A DNA stretch of 64,000 nt. Origin: Methylophilaceae bacterium LSUCC0665. Its GTDB lineage: Bacteria > Pseudomonadota > Gammaproteobacteria > Burkholderiales > Methylophilaceae. This document shows positions 19,072 through 28,170 of this stretch, one piece after another. Made by a program: the position numbers and the translations under genes. Positions within the stretch are counted from its first letter, which is position 1. Each line of letters starts with the position of its first letter. The stretch is from assembly GCA_024919215.1 (NCBI GenBank), contig CP103437.1, positions 992,001 through 1,056,000 on the forward strand, given 5' to 3'. Below the pieces are notes generated by a model that was not told the DNA's origin, searched no databases, and saw only the letters and a list, made by a program, of their open reading frames with translations.

Positions 19072-20314
19072 ATATATTAAAAATTTACTTGTTAATGCAA
19101 AAAAAGACTCAGCTTCAATAGCAAACGCCCCATCATCTTCAAAAAATGAATTTCTCTCATATCTTGAAAAACAATTAATTTCTAATAAAGATGAAATTAT
19201 TAGTGAAAATAAAAAAGATTTAACTCTAGCTAAAAAAAATAAATTAGAGCCAGCTTTTATTGACCGGTTAATTATTAGTTATAAGGCAATCGACTCAATG
19301 TGTGAAGGTTTAAGAAATATTCATTCCTTAAATGACCCTATAGGAAATATTGAAAAAATCAGTGTACGGCCAAATGGGTTAAAAATAGGGAAAATGCGCG
19401 TCCCATTAGGAGTCATACTAATCATTTATGAATCCAGGCCTAATGTTACTATCGATGTAGCGGCCTTAGCCGTAAAATCAGGAAATTCTGTAATTTTAAG
19501 AGGCGGCTCTGAAGCTCTTCATTCAAATTTATTTTTAGGAAAGTTGATTCAAAAAGCTTTGCAATTAGCTAAACTACCTTCAAATGCAGTTCAAATAGTC
19601 AATAAAGCTGAACGGTCTTTAGTTACTGAATTGATCACAGCAAAAGACTATATTGATGTGATTATTCCTAGAGGCGGAAAAGGGTTGATCAAAAATATTA
19701 GCGACAATGCAAAAATACCAGTCATAAAACATCTTGATGGAAATTGTCATATTTATGTCGATGAATTTGCATCACTTAATCAAGCTTTAGAGATAGTTGA
19801 AAATTCGAAAACGCAAAGATATGGAACATGTAATACTCTTGAGTCCTTAGTTGTACATAAATCTATTGCCGATCAATTTTTAAAAAAAATTGCATCTAAA
19901 TTTAAAAAACATAAAGTTGAAATGCGTGGCTGTAATGAGACATGTAAAATACTAACCAACATTACAAAAGCTACTGCAGATGATTTTTATGAGGAATATT
20001 TAGCCCCAGTCATATCCATTAAGATTGTAAATTCCCTAAAAGCAGGCATAGATTTTATTAACAAGCACTCATCCAAACATACTGAAGCAATAATCACAGA
20101 AAACTATACCCATGCACAAACTTTTTTAAAATTAATCGATTCGTCGAGTGTAATGATAAATGCCTCAACAAGATTTGCAGATGGATTCGAATATGGTTTA
20201 GGTGCTGAAGTCGGAATCTCAACAGATAAATTTCATGCCCGTGGACCTGTCGGCCTAGAGGGATTAACTTCAGAAAAATATGTCGTCTTTGGTGAAGGGC
20301 AAACTCGCACATAA
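19064..20314 (+). CDS. proA: Gamma-glutamyl phosphate reductase
   Basis: Second step of proline synthesis: reduces gamma-glutamyl phosphate to glutamate semialdehyde with NADPH. 416 residues, normal length, aldehyde-dehydrogenase-like fold. MRVPLGVILIIYESRPNVT lies near residue 112, GGSEALHSN follows, and the catalytic Cys is in QRYGTCNTLESL. The C-terminal GLGAEVGISTDKFHARGPVGLEGL is a family signature. The partner kinase proB is about 24 kb away in this window rather than adjacent. It overlaps nadD by one base (TAATG). Confidence 0.96.
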   Translation: MDKYIKNLLVNAKKDSASIANAPSSSKNEFLSYLEKQLISNKDEIISENKKDLTLAKKNKLEPAFIDRLIISYKAIDSMCEGLRNIHSLNDPIGNIEKISVRPNGLKIGKMRVPLGVILIIYESRPNVTIDVAALAVKSGNSVILRGGSEALHSNLFLGKLIQKALQLAKLPSNAVQIVNKAERSLVTELITAKDYIDVIIPRGGKGLIKNISDNAKIPVIKHLDGNCHIYVDEFASLNQALEIVENSKTQRYGTCNTLESLVVHKSIADQFLKKIASKFKKHKVEMRGCNETCKILTNITKATADDFYEEYLAPVISIKIVNSLKAGIDFINKHSSKHTEAIITENYTHAQTFLKLIDSSSVMINASTRFADGFEYGLGAEVGISTDKFHARGPVGLEGLTSEKYVVFGEGQTRT

Positions 20315-20934
20315 TGCAAAATTATGTCGCGCTGTTCGGCGGTGCTTTTGACCCCTTCCATAATGGTCATCAATACATTATTAATCAACTCAAATTATTA
20401 AATTTTAAAAAAATCATTCTTGTGCCAACTGGAGTTTCTGCATTCAATAAGAATTTAACTGAAGCTCAACATCGCATTAATATGATAAATATTGCAACTA
20501 AAGATGTTGAGATAAGTAAGTATGAAGTAGATCAATCAAGCCAAATCAATTTCACAATAGAAACCATTAAATTTTATCTGAAAACATACCCACAACTTGC
20601 TCTTGTAATTGGAGAAGACTGTTTTTACACCTTTGATCAGTGGAAAGATTGGAAGGAAATATTAGAGCTGGTCAAAATAATTGTAATTAAAAGAAAATCG
20701 GATATTGATGAATTTTTTCAAACAGCAAAAACAAAAAAAATTGATGTAGAAGATAATTTTAAAAAATTTCAATTTAGACAAAGTAATTGTGTTTATTATC
20801 ATGATGGACAAGGATATGAGGCTTCATCTAGTGAAATAAAAAAATTAATTCAAAATCAACATATTGAAGATGCCAATAATTTAGTCTGTGATGATGTTCT
20901 AAATTACATCATTAAAAATAAATTATATATTTAA
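20314..20934 (+). CDS. nadD: Nicotinate-nucleotide adenylyltransferase
   Basis: Makes deamido-NAD from nicotinate mononucleotide and ATP. 206 residues, with the nucleotidyltransferase motif FGGAFDPFHNGHQ at the N-terminus (HxGH), VIGEDCFYTFDQWKDWKEI in the middle, and the C-terminal ASSSEIKKLI (ISSTxIR motif). In many proteobacteria rsfS and rlmH follow; here the convergent bioD follows, with a 12-base 3' overlap. Confidence 0.94.
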   Translation: MQNYVALFGGAFDPFHNGHQYIINQLKLLNFKKIILVPTGVSAFNKNLTEAQHRINMINIATKDVEISKYEVDQSSQINFTIETIKFYLKTYPQLALVIGEDCFYTFDQWKDWKEILELVKIIVIKRKSDIDEFFQTAKTKKIDVEDNFKKFQFRQSNCVYYHDGQGYEASSSEIKKLIQNQHIEDANNLVCDDVLNYIIKNKLYI

Positions 20935-21558
20935 ATATAAATTATCAGACCCGTATTTGTTTACCTCTAAACAACTTGATGTAATATTTTTTTTTAGATA
21001 TTCAATATTTTTGTCAACCTCCTCCATCTCCGGATCAATTTGATTTCCAATCCACCCAACTATCCTAATATCACTTGATTGAAGCGCATGCTGAGTTAAT
21101 AATGCATCATTTATACACCCAAGCTTTAACCCTATTATTAAAATTACTGGGATATCCAGATGTTTGATCAAGTCAAGATTAGTCCTTGATTGATCCACTG
21201 GGGATAATATGCCTCCAACACCCTCAATCAGAACACGGTCGTATTCATTTTCTAGAGCACTGATCCTTTGTTTAATAAAATTAAAGTCAATTTGCATCCC
21301 CTCTTCTTCTGCTCCAATATGAGGTGAGACTGCTTTTTTTAAAGAATAAAAATTAATTTTTTGATGATCATCAATTGAAGGTTGACAATCTAGAAGGGTC
21401 TGGACATCCTCATTTAATAAATGATCCTGACTAATTCCAGCAGAGATTGGTTTAATGCCAATGACTTTTTGTCTCAATAAAAGATTTTTGAGAATGATCG
21501 AGGTAATATAAGTTTTACCAACCCCTGTACCAGTGCCGGTTATAAAGACTTTTTTCAT
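20923..21558 (-). CDS. bioD: Dethiobiotin synthetase
   Basis: Closes the ureido ring of dethiobiotin from diaminopelargonate, CO2 and ATP. 211 residues. P-loop VFITGTGTGVGKTYIT at residues 4-19, the Lys and Ser of GIKPISAGI, and VLIEGVGGILSPVDQ near residue 110 for substrate binding. Last gene of the bioB-F-H-C-D run and coupled to bioC by a 4-base overlap. Its 3' end overlaps nadD on the other strand. Confidence 0.94.
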   Translation of the reverse strand: MKKVFITGTGTGVGKTYITSIILKNLLLRQKVIGIKPISAGISQDHLLNEDVQTLLDCQPSIDDHQKINFYSLKKAVSPHIGAEEEGMQIDFNFIKQRISALENEYDRVLIEGVGGILSPVDQSRTNLDLIKHLDIPVILIIGLKLGCINDALLTQHALQSSDIRIVGWIGNQIDPEMEEVDKNIEYLKKNITSSCLEVNKYGSDNLYLNI

Positions 21559-22379
21559 GATTTTGTAAACCTTATGACACTCTCTTCTTTGTTACGAATT
21601 TTCCAGGCATGGGCCATTATCACTTCATAACTGAGGATATTCTTATCATTTCTTTTAAATTGATCTAAATGATCAATCAGTTTCAATAAATAATTTTTAC
21701 CCCTTAAACTTTTATGAGACTCATCAGACTTGGTCACGCCAATTTTTTTTAAATCACGTAATGCTGATAATGCACCATCATATTCATTTTGATACTCATC
21801 CCTTATTAAAACCGGATCATAAAAATTATTATTATTTAATATCTCAGCATACTCTTGGATAGTTAAAAAATTTTGAGTTAATGCATGTTCTTTAAAATAC
21901 TGCAATTCAATTAATGTATTTTTTAGAAAAGAAGAAAATAGAAATAAGCCATCTATAGTTAATAAATTATTTATATTTTTAAATAGTGCATTAATATTCT
22001 CGGACCATTGAATCGAATTACTTGAAACGATTAGATCAAAAGTATTGTCATGGAATGGTAATAGATCCATATCAGCATTAATAAAATATCTTTTTTTTGA
22101 TGAAAATAATTTTCTGAAACCTGAGCTTTTATTCATCGACACTCTTAACATGTCAATTGAAAAATCAAGCTCATATATTTCTGCGGCAGGAAATATTTTT
22201 GCTAAAAGAACAGCATTTCTTCCTGTTGCAGACCCAATATCCAAGATTCGCTTTGGATTGATTTTTATATAATGTAGTCTGTCGATTAACTCTTCAGCAA
22301 TCATCGATTGCATTATTGCATCGCTGTCGTAATGGTCTGCTGCGCTATTAAAGTCTTTAATTTTTTTTAACTTATTCAT
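21555..22379 (-). CDS. bioC: Malonyl-ACP O-methyltransferase BioC
   Basis: Methylates malonyl-ACP so that the fatty-acid machinery can build the pimeloyl chain of biotin. 274-residue class I methyltransferase: start FNSAADHYDSDAIMQ, SAM motif ILDIGSATGRNAVLLAK, acidic ELDFS, and DLIVSSNSIQW (motif IV region). It overlaps bioH and bioD by 4 bases each, the context that makes the BioC call firm. Confidence 0.93.
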   Translation of the reverse strand: MNKLKKIKDFNSAADHYDSDAIMQSMIAEELIDRLHYIKINPKRILDIGSATGRNAVLLAKIFPAAEIYELDFSIDMLRVSMNKSSGFRKLFSSKKRYFINADMDLLPFHDNTFDLIVSSNSIQWSENINALFKNINNLLTIDGLFLFSSFLKNTLIELQYFKEHALTQNFLTIQEYAEILNNNNFYDPVLIRDEYQNEYDGALSALRDLKKIGVTKSDESHKSLRGKNYLLKLIDHLDQFKRNDKNILSYEVIMAHAWKIRNKEESVIRFTKS

Positions 22380-23131
22380 GCATATATGTTATCAAGATAA
22401 GTGGCGCACTCCTCCGGATGAGATAAAAAAGGAATGTGTGAAGCTTTATCAATAAATAATATATTTTTTACATTCATATTATTTTTATGCATAAATACTT
22501 GTGATTCAATAGGTACAATTTTATCTTGTTCGCCAGCAATTAAATATAAATCACAATTAACATTATGCATTAATGTTAAAAAATTATTTTTTTTCATATG
22601 TGATAAATAAAATTTAAGAGAATTAATATCAACGCTTTTAGTTGAAACGTTATTCGTCAAAAAATTTAATGTTTCTTTACGTTTATCTTGACCTAGTAAT
22701 TGAAGATTAAAAAAATTTAGCAAAGTTTTCTGATGATCTTTCATAATCAAATTTGCAAAATTATCGAAAATCTCTTCATTAAGTCCATACTCCCAATCAT
22801 GCTTGTTAACGAAGATTGGAGTTGATGAGGTAAATATAATTTTTTTGACCTTATCTTTATTTAAACGATAAATTTCTATCGCTATGTGACCACCCAATGA
22901 CCATCCAAATATATCAAAGAAATCAAAATTATGATCTTGGATTGCATCATTAATCTGCTTGATACATTCTTCCCAGTGATCATTTTCATCCATTTGAGGT
23001 AAATCAAAAAATAATAGTTGATATTTATTTTTATCAAGCTTCTCAAAAAATGGCATAAAAATATCTTTATTCATTGCCCATCCATGAATAAAGATTATTG
23101 GATATCCTGTACCTAATGTATCAATTAACAT
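22376..23131 (-). CDS. bioH: Pimeloyl-ACP methyl ester esterase BioH
   Basis: Removes the methyl group from pimeloyl-ACP methyl ester and so ends chain elongation in biotin synthesis. 251-residue alpha/beta hydrolase. IIFIHGWAMNKDIF forms the oxyanion region, the nucleophile is in DIFGWSLGGHIAIE (GWSLGG), the acid in LIAGEQDKIVP and the His in DKASHIPFLSHPE. It overlaps bioF by 11 bases and bioC by 4, so it belongs to the biotin operon rather than lying elsewhere as in E. coli. Confidence 0.93.
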   Translation of the reverse strand: MLIDTLGTGYPIIFIHGWAMNKDIFMPFFEKLDKNKYQLLFFDLPQMDENDHWEECIKQINDAIQDHNFDFFDIFGWSLGGHIAIEIYRLNKDKVKKIIFTSSTPIFVNKHDWEYGLNEEIFDNFANLIMKDHQKTLLNFFNLQLLGQDKRKETLNFLTNNVSTKSVDINSLKFYLSHMKKNNFLTLMHNVNCDLYLIAGEQDKIVPIESQVFMHKNNMNVKNILFIDKASHIPFLSHPEECATYLDNIYA

Positions 23132-24257
23132 GCTTTAGTGATTTATTTAGAACATCGGCTAACTGCACAATATCACTTTTTGAATGCCTAGCAGATATGC
23201 TTACTCTTATTCTAGATTCTGATAGAGGCACCGTAGGCGAGCGAATCGCTGCAACATGAATATTACTTTTTATTAACTCTTTTTGAATGTGAATGACCAT
23301 TTGATTATTTTTGATCAAGATAGGTTGTATTGGACCATAAACATTCACCAAATATTGCTTCTTGTTAATTAAATGGCGAAATAATTTAATATTTTCATTT
23401 AACTTTTTTCTTAATTTTTCACCATCTATTATTAATTCAATAGACTTGATAATTCCATCAGCAAGATATGGAGGTGAGGCAGTTGTATATATGTATTCTC
23501 TTGATTTTTGTTTGAGGTAGTCAATAATTTTTTTTGACGCACAAATTATTGCTCCAGAAAGCCCTGCTGATTTTCCAAAAGTTGTCAGGTGAATAATATT
23601 ACTTTTATCGATGTCAGCTGGCATTTGGCTCTCAAGCAGTCCTAATCCTTTTGAACCATAAATTCCAAAACCATGCGCATCATCAATGTATAAGTATGTT
23701 TTATATTTTTTTGATAATGAATACAGTCTTGATAAATCTGCTATATCGCCATCCATACTAAAGATAGAGTCAGTTACGATAATTTTATGTTCTTTTTTTG
23801 ATTTTTTTATCTTTTGTTCTAGAGCTTCATAATCAAGATGTGGGTAACGAATAACAGTTGATTGAGTTGATAATATTCCATCATAGATTGATGCATGACA
23901 AAGTTTATCTAGGAATATATCAAAATCACCGTTAATTATATTTTTAAAAAAGGATACATTCGCATTAAAACCACTGTGATAAAAAAGTGCATCCTCAAAC
24001 TGAAGTAAATTTGCTATTTTTAACTCAAGATTTGTGTGACTTTGAAAGTGGCCTGAAATAAGATGAGATGCTCCTGCGCCATTACCAAATTCATCAATTG
24101 ATTTTTTCATGGCCTTTGCAATAGTTTTATTATTCCTAAGCCCAAGATAATCATTGTCTGAAAAATTTAATAAGTCATAGTTTCTATCTTCTCTGATCCT
24201 TAATAAATTGTTTTCTTCAATTTCTTGAAGCTCACGTGATATTTTTTTCTCAAACAT
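23121..24257 (-). CDS. bioF: 8-amino-7-oxononanoate synthase
   Basis: PLP enzyme that condenses pimeloyl-ACP with alanine. 378 residues. NDYLGLRNN at the start, GAGASHLISGHFQSHTNLE, the cofactor-Asp region YIDDAHGFGIYG, and the PLP-binding Lys in HLTTFGKSAGLSGA. Three bases separate it from bioB. The other aldol-transaminase step (bioA) is not in the window. Confidence 0.95.
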   Translation of the reverse strand: MFEKKISRELQEIEENNLLRIREDRNYDLLNFSDNDYLGLRNNKTIAKAMKKSIDEFGNGAGASHLISGHFQSHTNLELKIANLLQFEDALFYHSGFNANVSFFKNIINGDFDIFLDKLCHASIYDGILSTQSTVIRYPHLDYEALEQKIKKSKKEHKIIVTDSIFSMDGDIADLSRLYSLSKKYKTYLYIDDAHGFGIYGSKGLGLLESQMPADIDKSNIIHLTTFGKSAGLSGAIICASKKIIDYLKQKSREYIYTTASPPYLADGIIKSIELIIDGEKLRKKLNENIKLFRHLINKKQYLVNVYGPIQPILIKNNQMVIHIQKELIKSNIHVAAIRSPTVPLSESRIRVSISARHSKSDIVQLADVLNKSLKHVN

Positions 24258-24260
24258 TTA

Positions 24261-25241
24261 TTAATTAGTTTTGATTCCAAGCTTTCTTAGCAATTCCTGA
24301 TCTTTTTCTGATGCTGGATTTTCTGTCGTTAGAAGCTCATCTCCATAGAAGATTGAATTGGCACCGGCAAAAAATGCTAAAGCTTGAGTAGATTCATTCA
24401 TTTTTTCACGGCCTGCCGACAACCGCACATAGCTTTTAGGCATAATTATTCTGGCTACAGCGATTGTTCTAACAAAATCAAAATGATCTAGCTCTTTTTC
24501 TCCAAATAGTGGCGTTCCCTCCACCTGAGTTAATAAGTTGATTGGAACACTTTCAGGCTGAGGTGTGAGATTGGATAGTTGTGCTAACAAACCAGCTCTC
24601 TCATTAAGAGATTCGCCCATTCCGACAATTCCGCCACAACAGACATTAATCCCTTGATCACGAACATTCTTTAAGGTGTCCAGTCGATCTTCATAAGTTC
24701 TGGTGGTAATAATATCTCCATAAAATTCCGGAGAAGTGTCTAAGTTATGGTTATAGTAGTCCAGTCCAACGTCTTTTAACTGCCTTGCCTGATCTTCATC
24801 CAACATACCAAGTGTTGCGCATGACTCCATGCCTAATTTTTTTACTTCCGAAATCATTTCTTTAACGAGATCCAAATCTTTCTGTTTTGGACTTCGCCAT
24901 GCCGCACCCATACAAAAACGAGTTGCACCCGAGGCCTTAGCATCTTTTGCCGCATTGATTACCTCATTAAGCCCTAAAATCTTTTCATTCTCAACCTCAG
25001 TGTCGTATCTTGCAGATTGGGGGCAGTATGCACAATCTTCTGAACATCCTCCAGTCTTAATTGACAGTAATGTACTCAATTGCACCTGATTAGGATTAAA
25101 ATTTTCTCTATGAACCTGATGCGCTTGAAAAATTAGATCATTAAAGGGTTTTTCAAACAAAGATCTAATATATTCGATTGATATTGACTGGTCAGTTGAT
25201 AAATTTTTATCAATCTTATTAAAATGAATGGGTTGGTCCAT
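24261..25241 (-). CDS. bioB: Biotin synthase
   Basis: Radical-SAM enzyme that inserts sulfur into dethiobiotin. 326 residues. The SAM cluster motif CSEDCAYC gives Cys66, Cys70 and Cys73; the remaining family blocks [26 protein letters not shown] and GGIVGMGES are present, with the [2Fe-2S] ligands CATLG and CCGG. The start follows an AAGGA ribosome-binding site. It is the first gene of the biotin operon and divergent from trmL across 93 bases that must hold both promoters; TATAAT-like boxes occur on both strands there. Confidence 0.96.
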   Translation of the reverse strand: MDQPIHFNKIDKNLSTDQSISIEYIRSLFEKPFNDLIFQAHQVHRENFNPNQVQLSTLLSIKTGGCSEDCAYCPQSARYDTEVENEKILGLNEVINAAKDAKASGATRFCMGAAWRSPKQKDLDLVKEMISEVKKLGMESCATLGMLDEDQARQLKDVGLDYYNHNLDTSPEFYGDIITTRTYEDRLDTLKNVRDQGINVCCGGIVGMGESLNERAGLLAQLSNLTPQPESVPINLLTQVEGTPLFGEKELDHFDFVRTIAVARIIMPKSYVRLSAGREKMNESTQALAFFAGANSIFYGDELLTTENPASEKDQELLRKLGIKTN

Positions 25242-25334
25242 ATTAATCCTTTTTTTTGTATTTTAAATATTATAATATCAGATGAAGTAAACTAAAAATT
25301 TAAATTAACTAACAATTGTATAAAAAATAATCAA

Positions 25335-25799
25335 ATGTTTAATATTGTTCTATATGAGCCTGAAATACCTCCTAATACTGGGAATATTATTAGGCTTTGT
25401 TTTAATTCTAACTGCAAGTTACATCTAATAAAACCTCTTGGGTTTGAATTAAGTGAAAAAACTTTACGCAGAGCTGGACTTGATTACATTAAGGATGACT
25501 TATTTGTCACTTATGAAAACTATTCTGATTTTTTATCAAAAAATCAAAACATCAACATCTTTGGCATATCAACCAAAGGTAAAAATTACTATCACTCGGT
25601 GAGTTTTAAACCTGATGATTTTTTTATGTTTGGTCCGGAGACTAGGGGTTTGCCAGATCTTATAAGAAATCAACTCGAACCTAATCACCTGCTAAGAGTG
25701 CCAATGGCAAAGAATAGTCGAAGTATTAATTTAGCGAATACAGTATCTATTATCTTGTTCGAAGCCTGGAGGCAAAATAATTTCTCAGGTGGCCTTTAA
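25335..25799 (+). CDS. trmL: tRNA (cytidine/uridine-34-2'-O)-methyltransferase TrmL
   Basis: Methylates the wobble ribose of tRNA-Leu isoacceptors. 154-residue SPOUT-class protein: VLYEPEIPPNTGNIIRLC at the N-terminus, LRRAGLDYI, and the knot motifs FGPETRGLP and RSINLANTVSIILFEAWRQ. Typical length. It stands alone between bioB (divergent) and gpsA (convergent, 4-base overlap of the 3' ends). Confidence 0.94.
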   Translation: MFNIVLYEPEIPPNTGNIIRLCFNSNCKLHLIKPLGFELSEKTLRRAGLDYIKDDLFVTYENYSDFLSKNQNINIFGISTKGKNYYHSVSFKPDDFFMFGPETRGLPDLIRNQLEPNHLLRVPMAKNSRSINLANTVSIILFEAWRQNNFSGGL

Positions 25800-26785
25800 T
25801 TTTCTGTTGTTAGTGATCTGGATAGAAGATTTTTGACTGCATCTTTAGCAGATATCTCATTGGTTAAAACTCTATAAACTTCACAAGTAATGGGCATATC
25901 AATATTTGTATCCTTAATTCTCTTAACCAACTCAAAACATGCATTAACACCCTCAGCAACATGGCCAAGAGATGAAAGAATTGAATCTAAACTTTTACCT
26001 TCCGCTAACCGAATCCCAACTTCACGATTTCGAGAGTACTGGCCTGTACACGTAAGTAATAAATCACCAATACCAGCTAAACCAATAAATGTTTCCTCAG
26101 ATGCATTCAATGTCTTCCCAAATCGGGTAATTTCAGCTATTCCTCTCGTTATTAAAGCTGCTCGCGCATTATTTCCAAAGCCCATACCATCTGATATTCC
26201 AGATGCAATTGCAATAATATTTTTTAAGGAACCTCCAACTGTCACGCCAGCAATATCATCACTGAGATAGACACGCATGCTGCCATGGTGAAAAATTTTT
26301 GCTACAGAATTTGATAAATCTGAGTTGGTAGTTGCAAGGGTAACTACTGTCGGAAGATCTCTTACCAACTCAGCAGCAAAACTCGGTCCAGACAAGACGC
26401 CGTAAGCAAGGTCTTTATTAATAAGATGATCATGAATTATTTCATGTGGAAAAAGACTGGAGTTGGCCTCCAGTCCTTTATTAGTCCATATAATTGGCTT
26501 AGCAGGATCGATAGATTGTATATTTTGAATTATCTCAGCAAAAGCTGATGTTGGTACTGATGAGATAACCACATCAGATGTTAATACTGCTTCATCCAAT
26601 GACGCTGTTAATTCAAGATGATCAGGGAAAGTAAAATCTCCAAGATACTTTGGATTGGAGCGTGCTTTTTTCATTCCTGAAATATGGCCAGAGTCTCGTG
26701 CCCATAATTTTACTGGATATGCTTTTGCCGCCTGAATTGCTAAAGCAGTTCCCCATGCACCTGCACCAATAACAGAAACCTTCAT
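25796..26785 (-). CDS. gpsA: Glycerol-3-phosphate dehydrogenase (NAD(P)+)
   Basis: Makes sn-glycerol 3-phosphate for phospholipids from dihydroxyacetone phosphate. 329 residues. N-terminal Rossmann motif VIGAGAWGTALA, GPSFAAELV, and the catalytic Lys region VGGSLKNIIAIASG; GIGDLLLTCTGQYSRNREVG follows. It shares one base (TAATG) with the SH3-domain gene upstream. grxC-secB-gpsA is a conserved proteobacterial order, here with one extra gene inside. Confidence 0.96.
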   Translation of the reverse strand: MKVSVIGAGAWGTALAIQAAKAYPVKLWARDSGHISGMKKARSNPKYLGDFTFPDHLELTASLDEAVLTSDVVISSVPTSAFAEIIQNIQSIDPAKPIIWTNKGLEANSSLFPHEIIHDHLINKDLAYGVLSGPSFAAELVRDLPTVVTLATTNSDLSNSVAKIFHHGSMRVYLSDDIAGVTVGGSLKNIIAIASGISDGMGFGNNARAALITRGIAEITRFGKTLNASEETFIGLAGIGDLLLTCTGQYSRNREVGIRLAEGKSLDSILSSLGHVAEGVNACFELVKRIKDTNIDMPITCEVYRVLTNEISAKDAVKNLLSRSLTTEN

Positions 26786-27237
26786 TATTTAATACCCCAC
26801 AAATCAGCGGCTTTAATATAACCCTCAATGTCCCCCACTTTTGAATATACTTGTATCCAATCGTCAATTTTTTTTGTATCTACAAGCTCGAGCGAAACGT
26901 TCTCATTCACCCTTGCTAAAATAGGACTTGAAGAGGAGGGTTCTAGATATATTGAATTATTATTCTTTAAATTTAAGACAGTTCTTTTAGATGACAAATC
27001 ACTAGTTTTAATCCAATTGATTAATCCCTCATGATCCTTTACTTTTTTCCATTCTTTTAGGCTCACGACTACCTCAAGAGGATAACCTTTTGTAACAATG
27101 TATACTTTTTTTGTAGAACCTGATGGAGCCTCGTGAAGAAATGCTTGATCAGCATTAACTGACATAAAATCTGCATAAGCAAAAGAGCTTATGAAACAAA
27201 AAAACAAAAGTGGAAACCACTTTTGTTTTTTAATCAT
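26785..27237 (-). CDS. Secreted SH3-domain protein
   Basis: A 150-residue protein with a signal peptide (MIKKQKWFPLLFFCFISSFAYA) and bacterial SH3-like repeats: FMSVNADQAFLHEAPSG to INWIKTSDL, and a second from about residue 82 (IYLEPSSSSPILARVN to GYIKAADLWGI). Such domains often bind peptidoglycan or other periplasmic partners; the actual partner is unknown. The ATG at 27237 is chosen over a longer frame starting at 27291, because only it places the signal peptide first; it overlaps the secB stop. Similar small SH3 proteins occur beside gpsA in other betaproteobacteria (from memory). Confidence 0.82.
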   Translation of the reverse strand: MIKKQKWFPLLFFCFISSFAYADFMSVNADQAFLHEAPSGSTKKVYIVTKGYPLEVVVSLKEWKKVKDHEGLINWIKTSDLSSKRTVLNLKNNNSIYLEPSSSSPILARVNENVSLELVDTKKIDDWIQVYSKVGDIEGYIKAADLWGIK

Positions 27238-27745
27238 TCTTTTTTTGCTCTTGAGCTTGTTGTTGTTTTTGCTGGAGGTATAAATTTTCAAAGTTTATGG
27301 GGTTCAAGAGAACTGGCTGAAATCCTGATTTCGTTACCATGTCTGATACCGCTTCTCTAGCGTAAGGAAAGAGAATGTTTGGACATGTAATTGCAAGAAC
27401 CATTTCTAGGCCCTCTTCTGGAATATTATTAATTTGAAAAATACCAGATTGAGTCACTTCAACAAGAAAAGCTACTTTATCATCTTGCTTAGAAGTAACC
27501 GTGACTTGCAATGAAACATCATAAAAACCATCCGCTAACGGTTTGGCTGTATTATTCAATTCAATACCAATTTTAGGCGCCTCACGATTCGTAAAAATCT
27601 CAGGCGCATTAGGCACTTCAACCGACGCATCTTTTAAATATAATTTTTCAATTGCAAATCCAGGCTGCTGAGCCTGAGATGGGTCAACACCTTTTGCATC
27701 ACTTTTTTTTGTTTTAGTTACCTTCTTTTTTTTATCTTCAGCCAT
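27230..27745 (-). CDS. secB: Protein-export chaperone SecB
   Basis: Cytoplasmic tetrameric chaperone that keeps preproteins unfolded and delivers them to SecA. 171 residues. FAIEKLYLKDASVEVPNAPEIF is the family N-terminal block and ILFPYAREAVSDMVTKSGFQPVLLNPINF the C-terminal one. The family block begins only at residue 30, so there is a lysine-rich N-terminal tail of about 20 extra residues (MAEDKKKKVTKTKKSDAKG) compared with E. coli. A Gln-rich end follows. Sits between grxC and the SH3 gene. Confidence 0.95.
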   Translation of the reverse strand: MAEDKKKKVTKTKKSDAKGVDPSQAQQPGFAIEKLYLKDASVEVPNAPEIFTNREAPKIGIELNNTAKPLADGFYDVSLQVTVTSKQDDKVAFLVEVTQSGIFQINNIPEEGLEMVLAITCPNILFPYAREAVSDMVTKSGFQPVLLNPINFENLYLQQKQQQAQEQKKND

Positions 27746-27807
27746 ATTTATTCCAACTTAAATTTCTAAAGGGTGATTTTACACTTTTAAAAATGTAAAA
27801 CATAGTC

Positions 27808-28071
27808 TTAAATAGTTGAATTAGAAATCACTTTATCCAATTCTCCCGATTGGTCAAATTTCCGTAAGTCATCAAATCCACCAATATGTTGATCATTAAT
27901 AAAGATCTGAGGAACAGTTCTCCTCCCTGTTATTTCTATCATTTGCAATAGATCATCTTGAGATTTATCAATAAAAATTTTATTGATATTATTCAATCCT
28001 TTTTTATTGAGTAATTTCTCAGCATGAGTGCAGTAAGGACAAAAATTGCTCGTGTACATTATTACTTTCAT
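27808..28071 (-). CDS. grxC: Glutaredoxin 3
   Basis: Small thiol oxidoreductase using glutathione. 87 residues with active-site Cys11 and Cys14 in YTSNFCPYCTHAEKLL, the glutathione-binding TVPQIFINDQHIGGFDDL with its cis-Pro, and normal length for GrxC. First gene of the grxC-secB-SH3-gpsA run, divergent from gpmI with 99 bases between. Confidence 0.94.
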   Translation of the reverse strand: MKVIMYTSNFCPYCTHAEKLLNKKGLNNINKIFIDKSQDDLLQMIEITGRRTVPQIFINDQHIGGFDDLRKFDQSGELDKVISNSTI

Positions 28072-28170
28072 ATAATCTATATGGGTCTTTTTTTTAAAAA
28101 TTCAATACTTTATTGAAAAACTAATCTTTCATTATATATAGTCGATTTTGCAAATGATATAATTCAAGAC

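Noticed and set aside
25890-26270. 126-codon frame on plus strand inside gpsA
   Set aside because: Antisense to the catalytic core of gpsA; length is due to codon bias.
27777-27800. TTTTACA/TGTAAAA inverted repeat between grxC and secB
   Set aside because: Only 7 bp, one G-C pair, with a 10-base loop and no U-run; too weak to call a terminator or operator.
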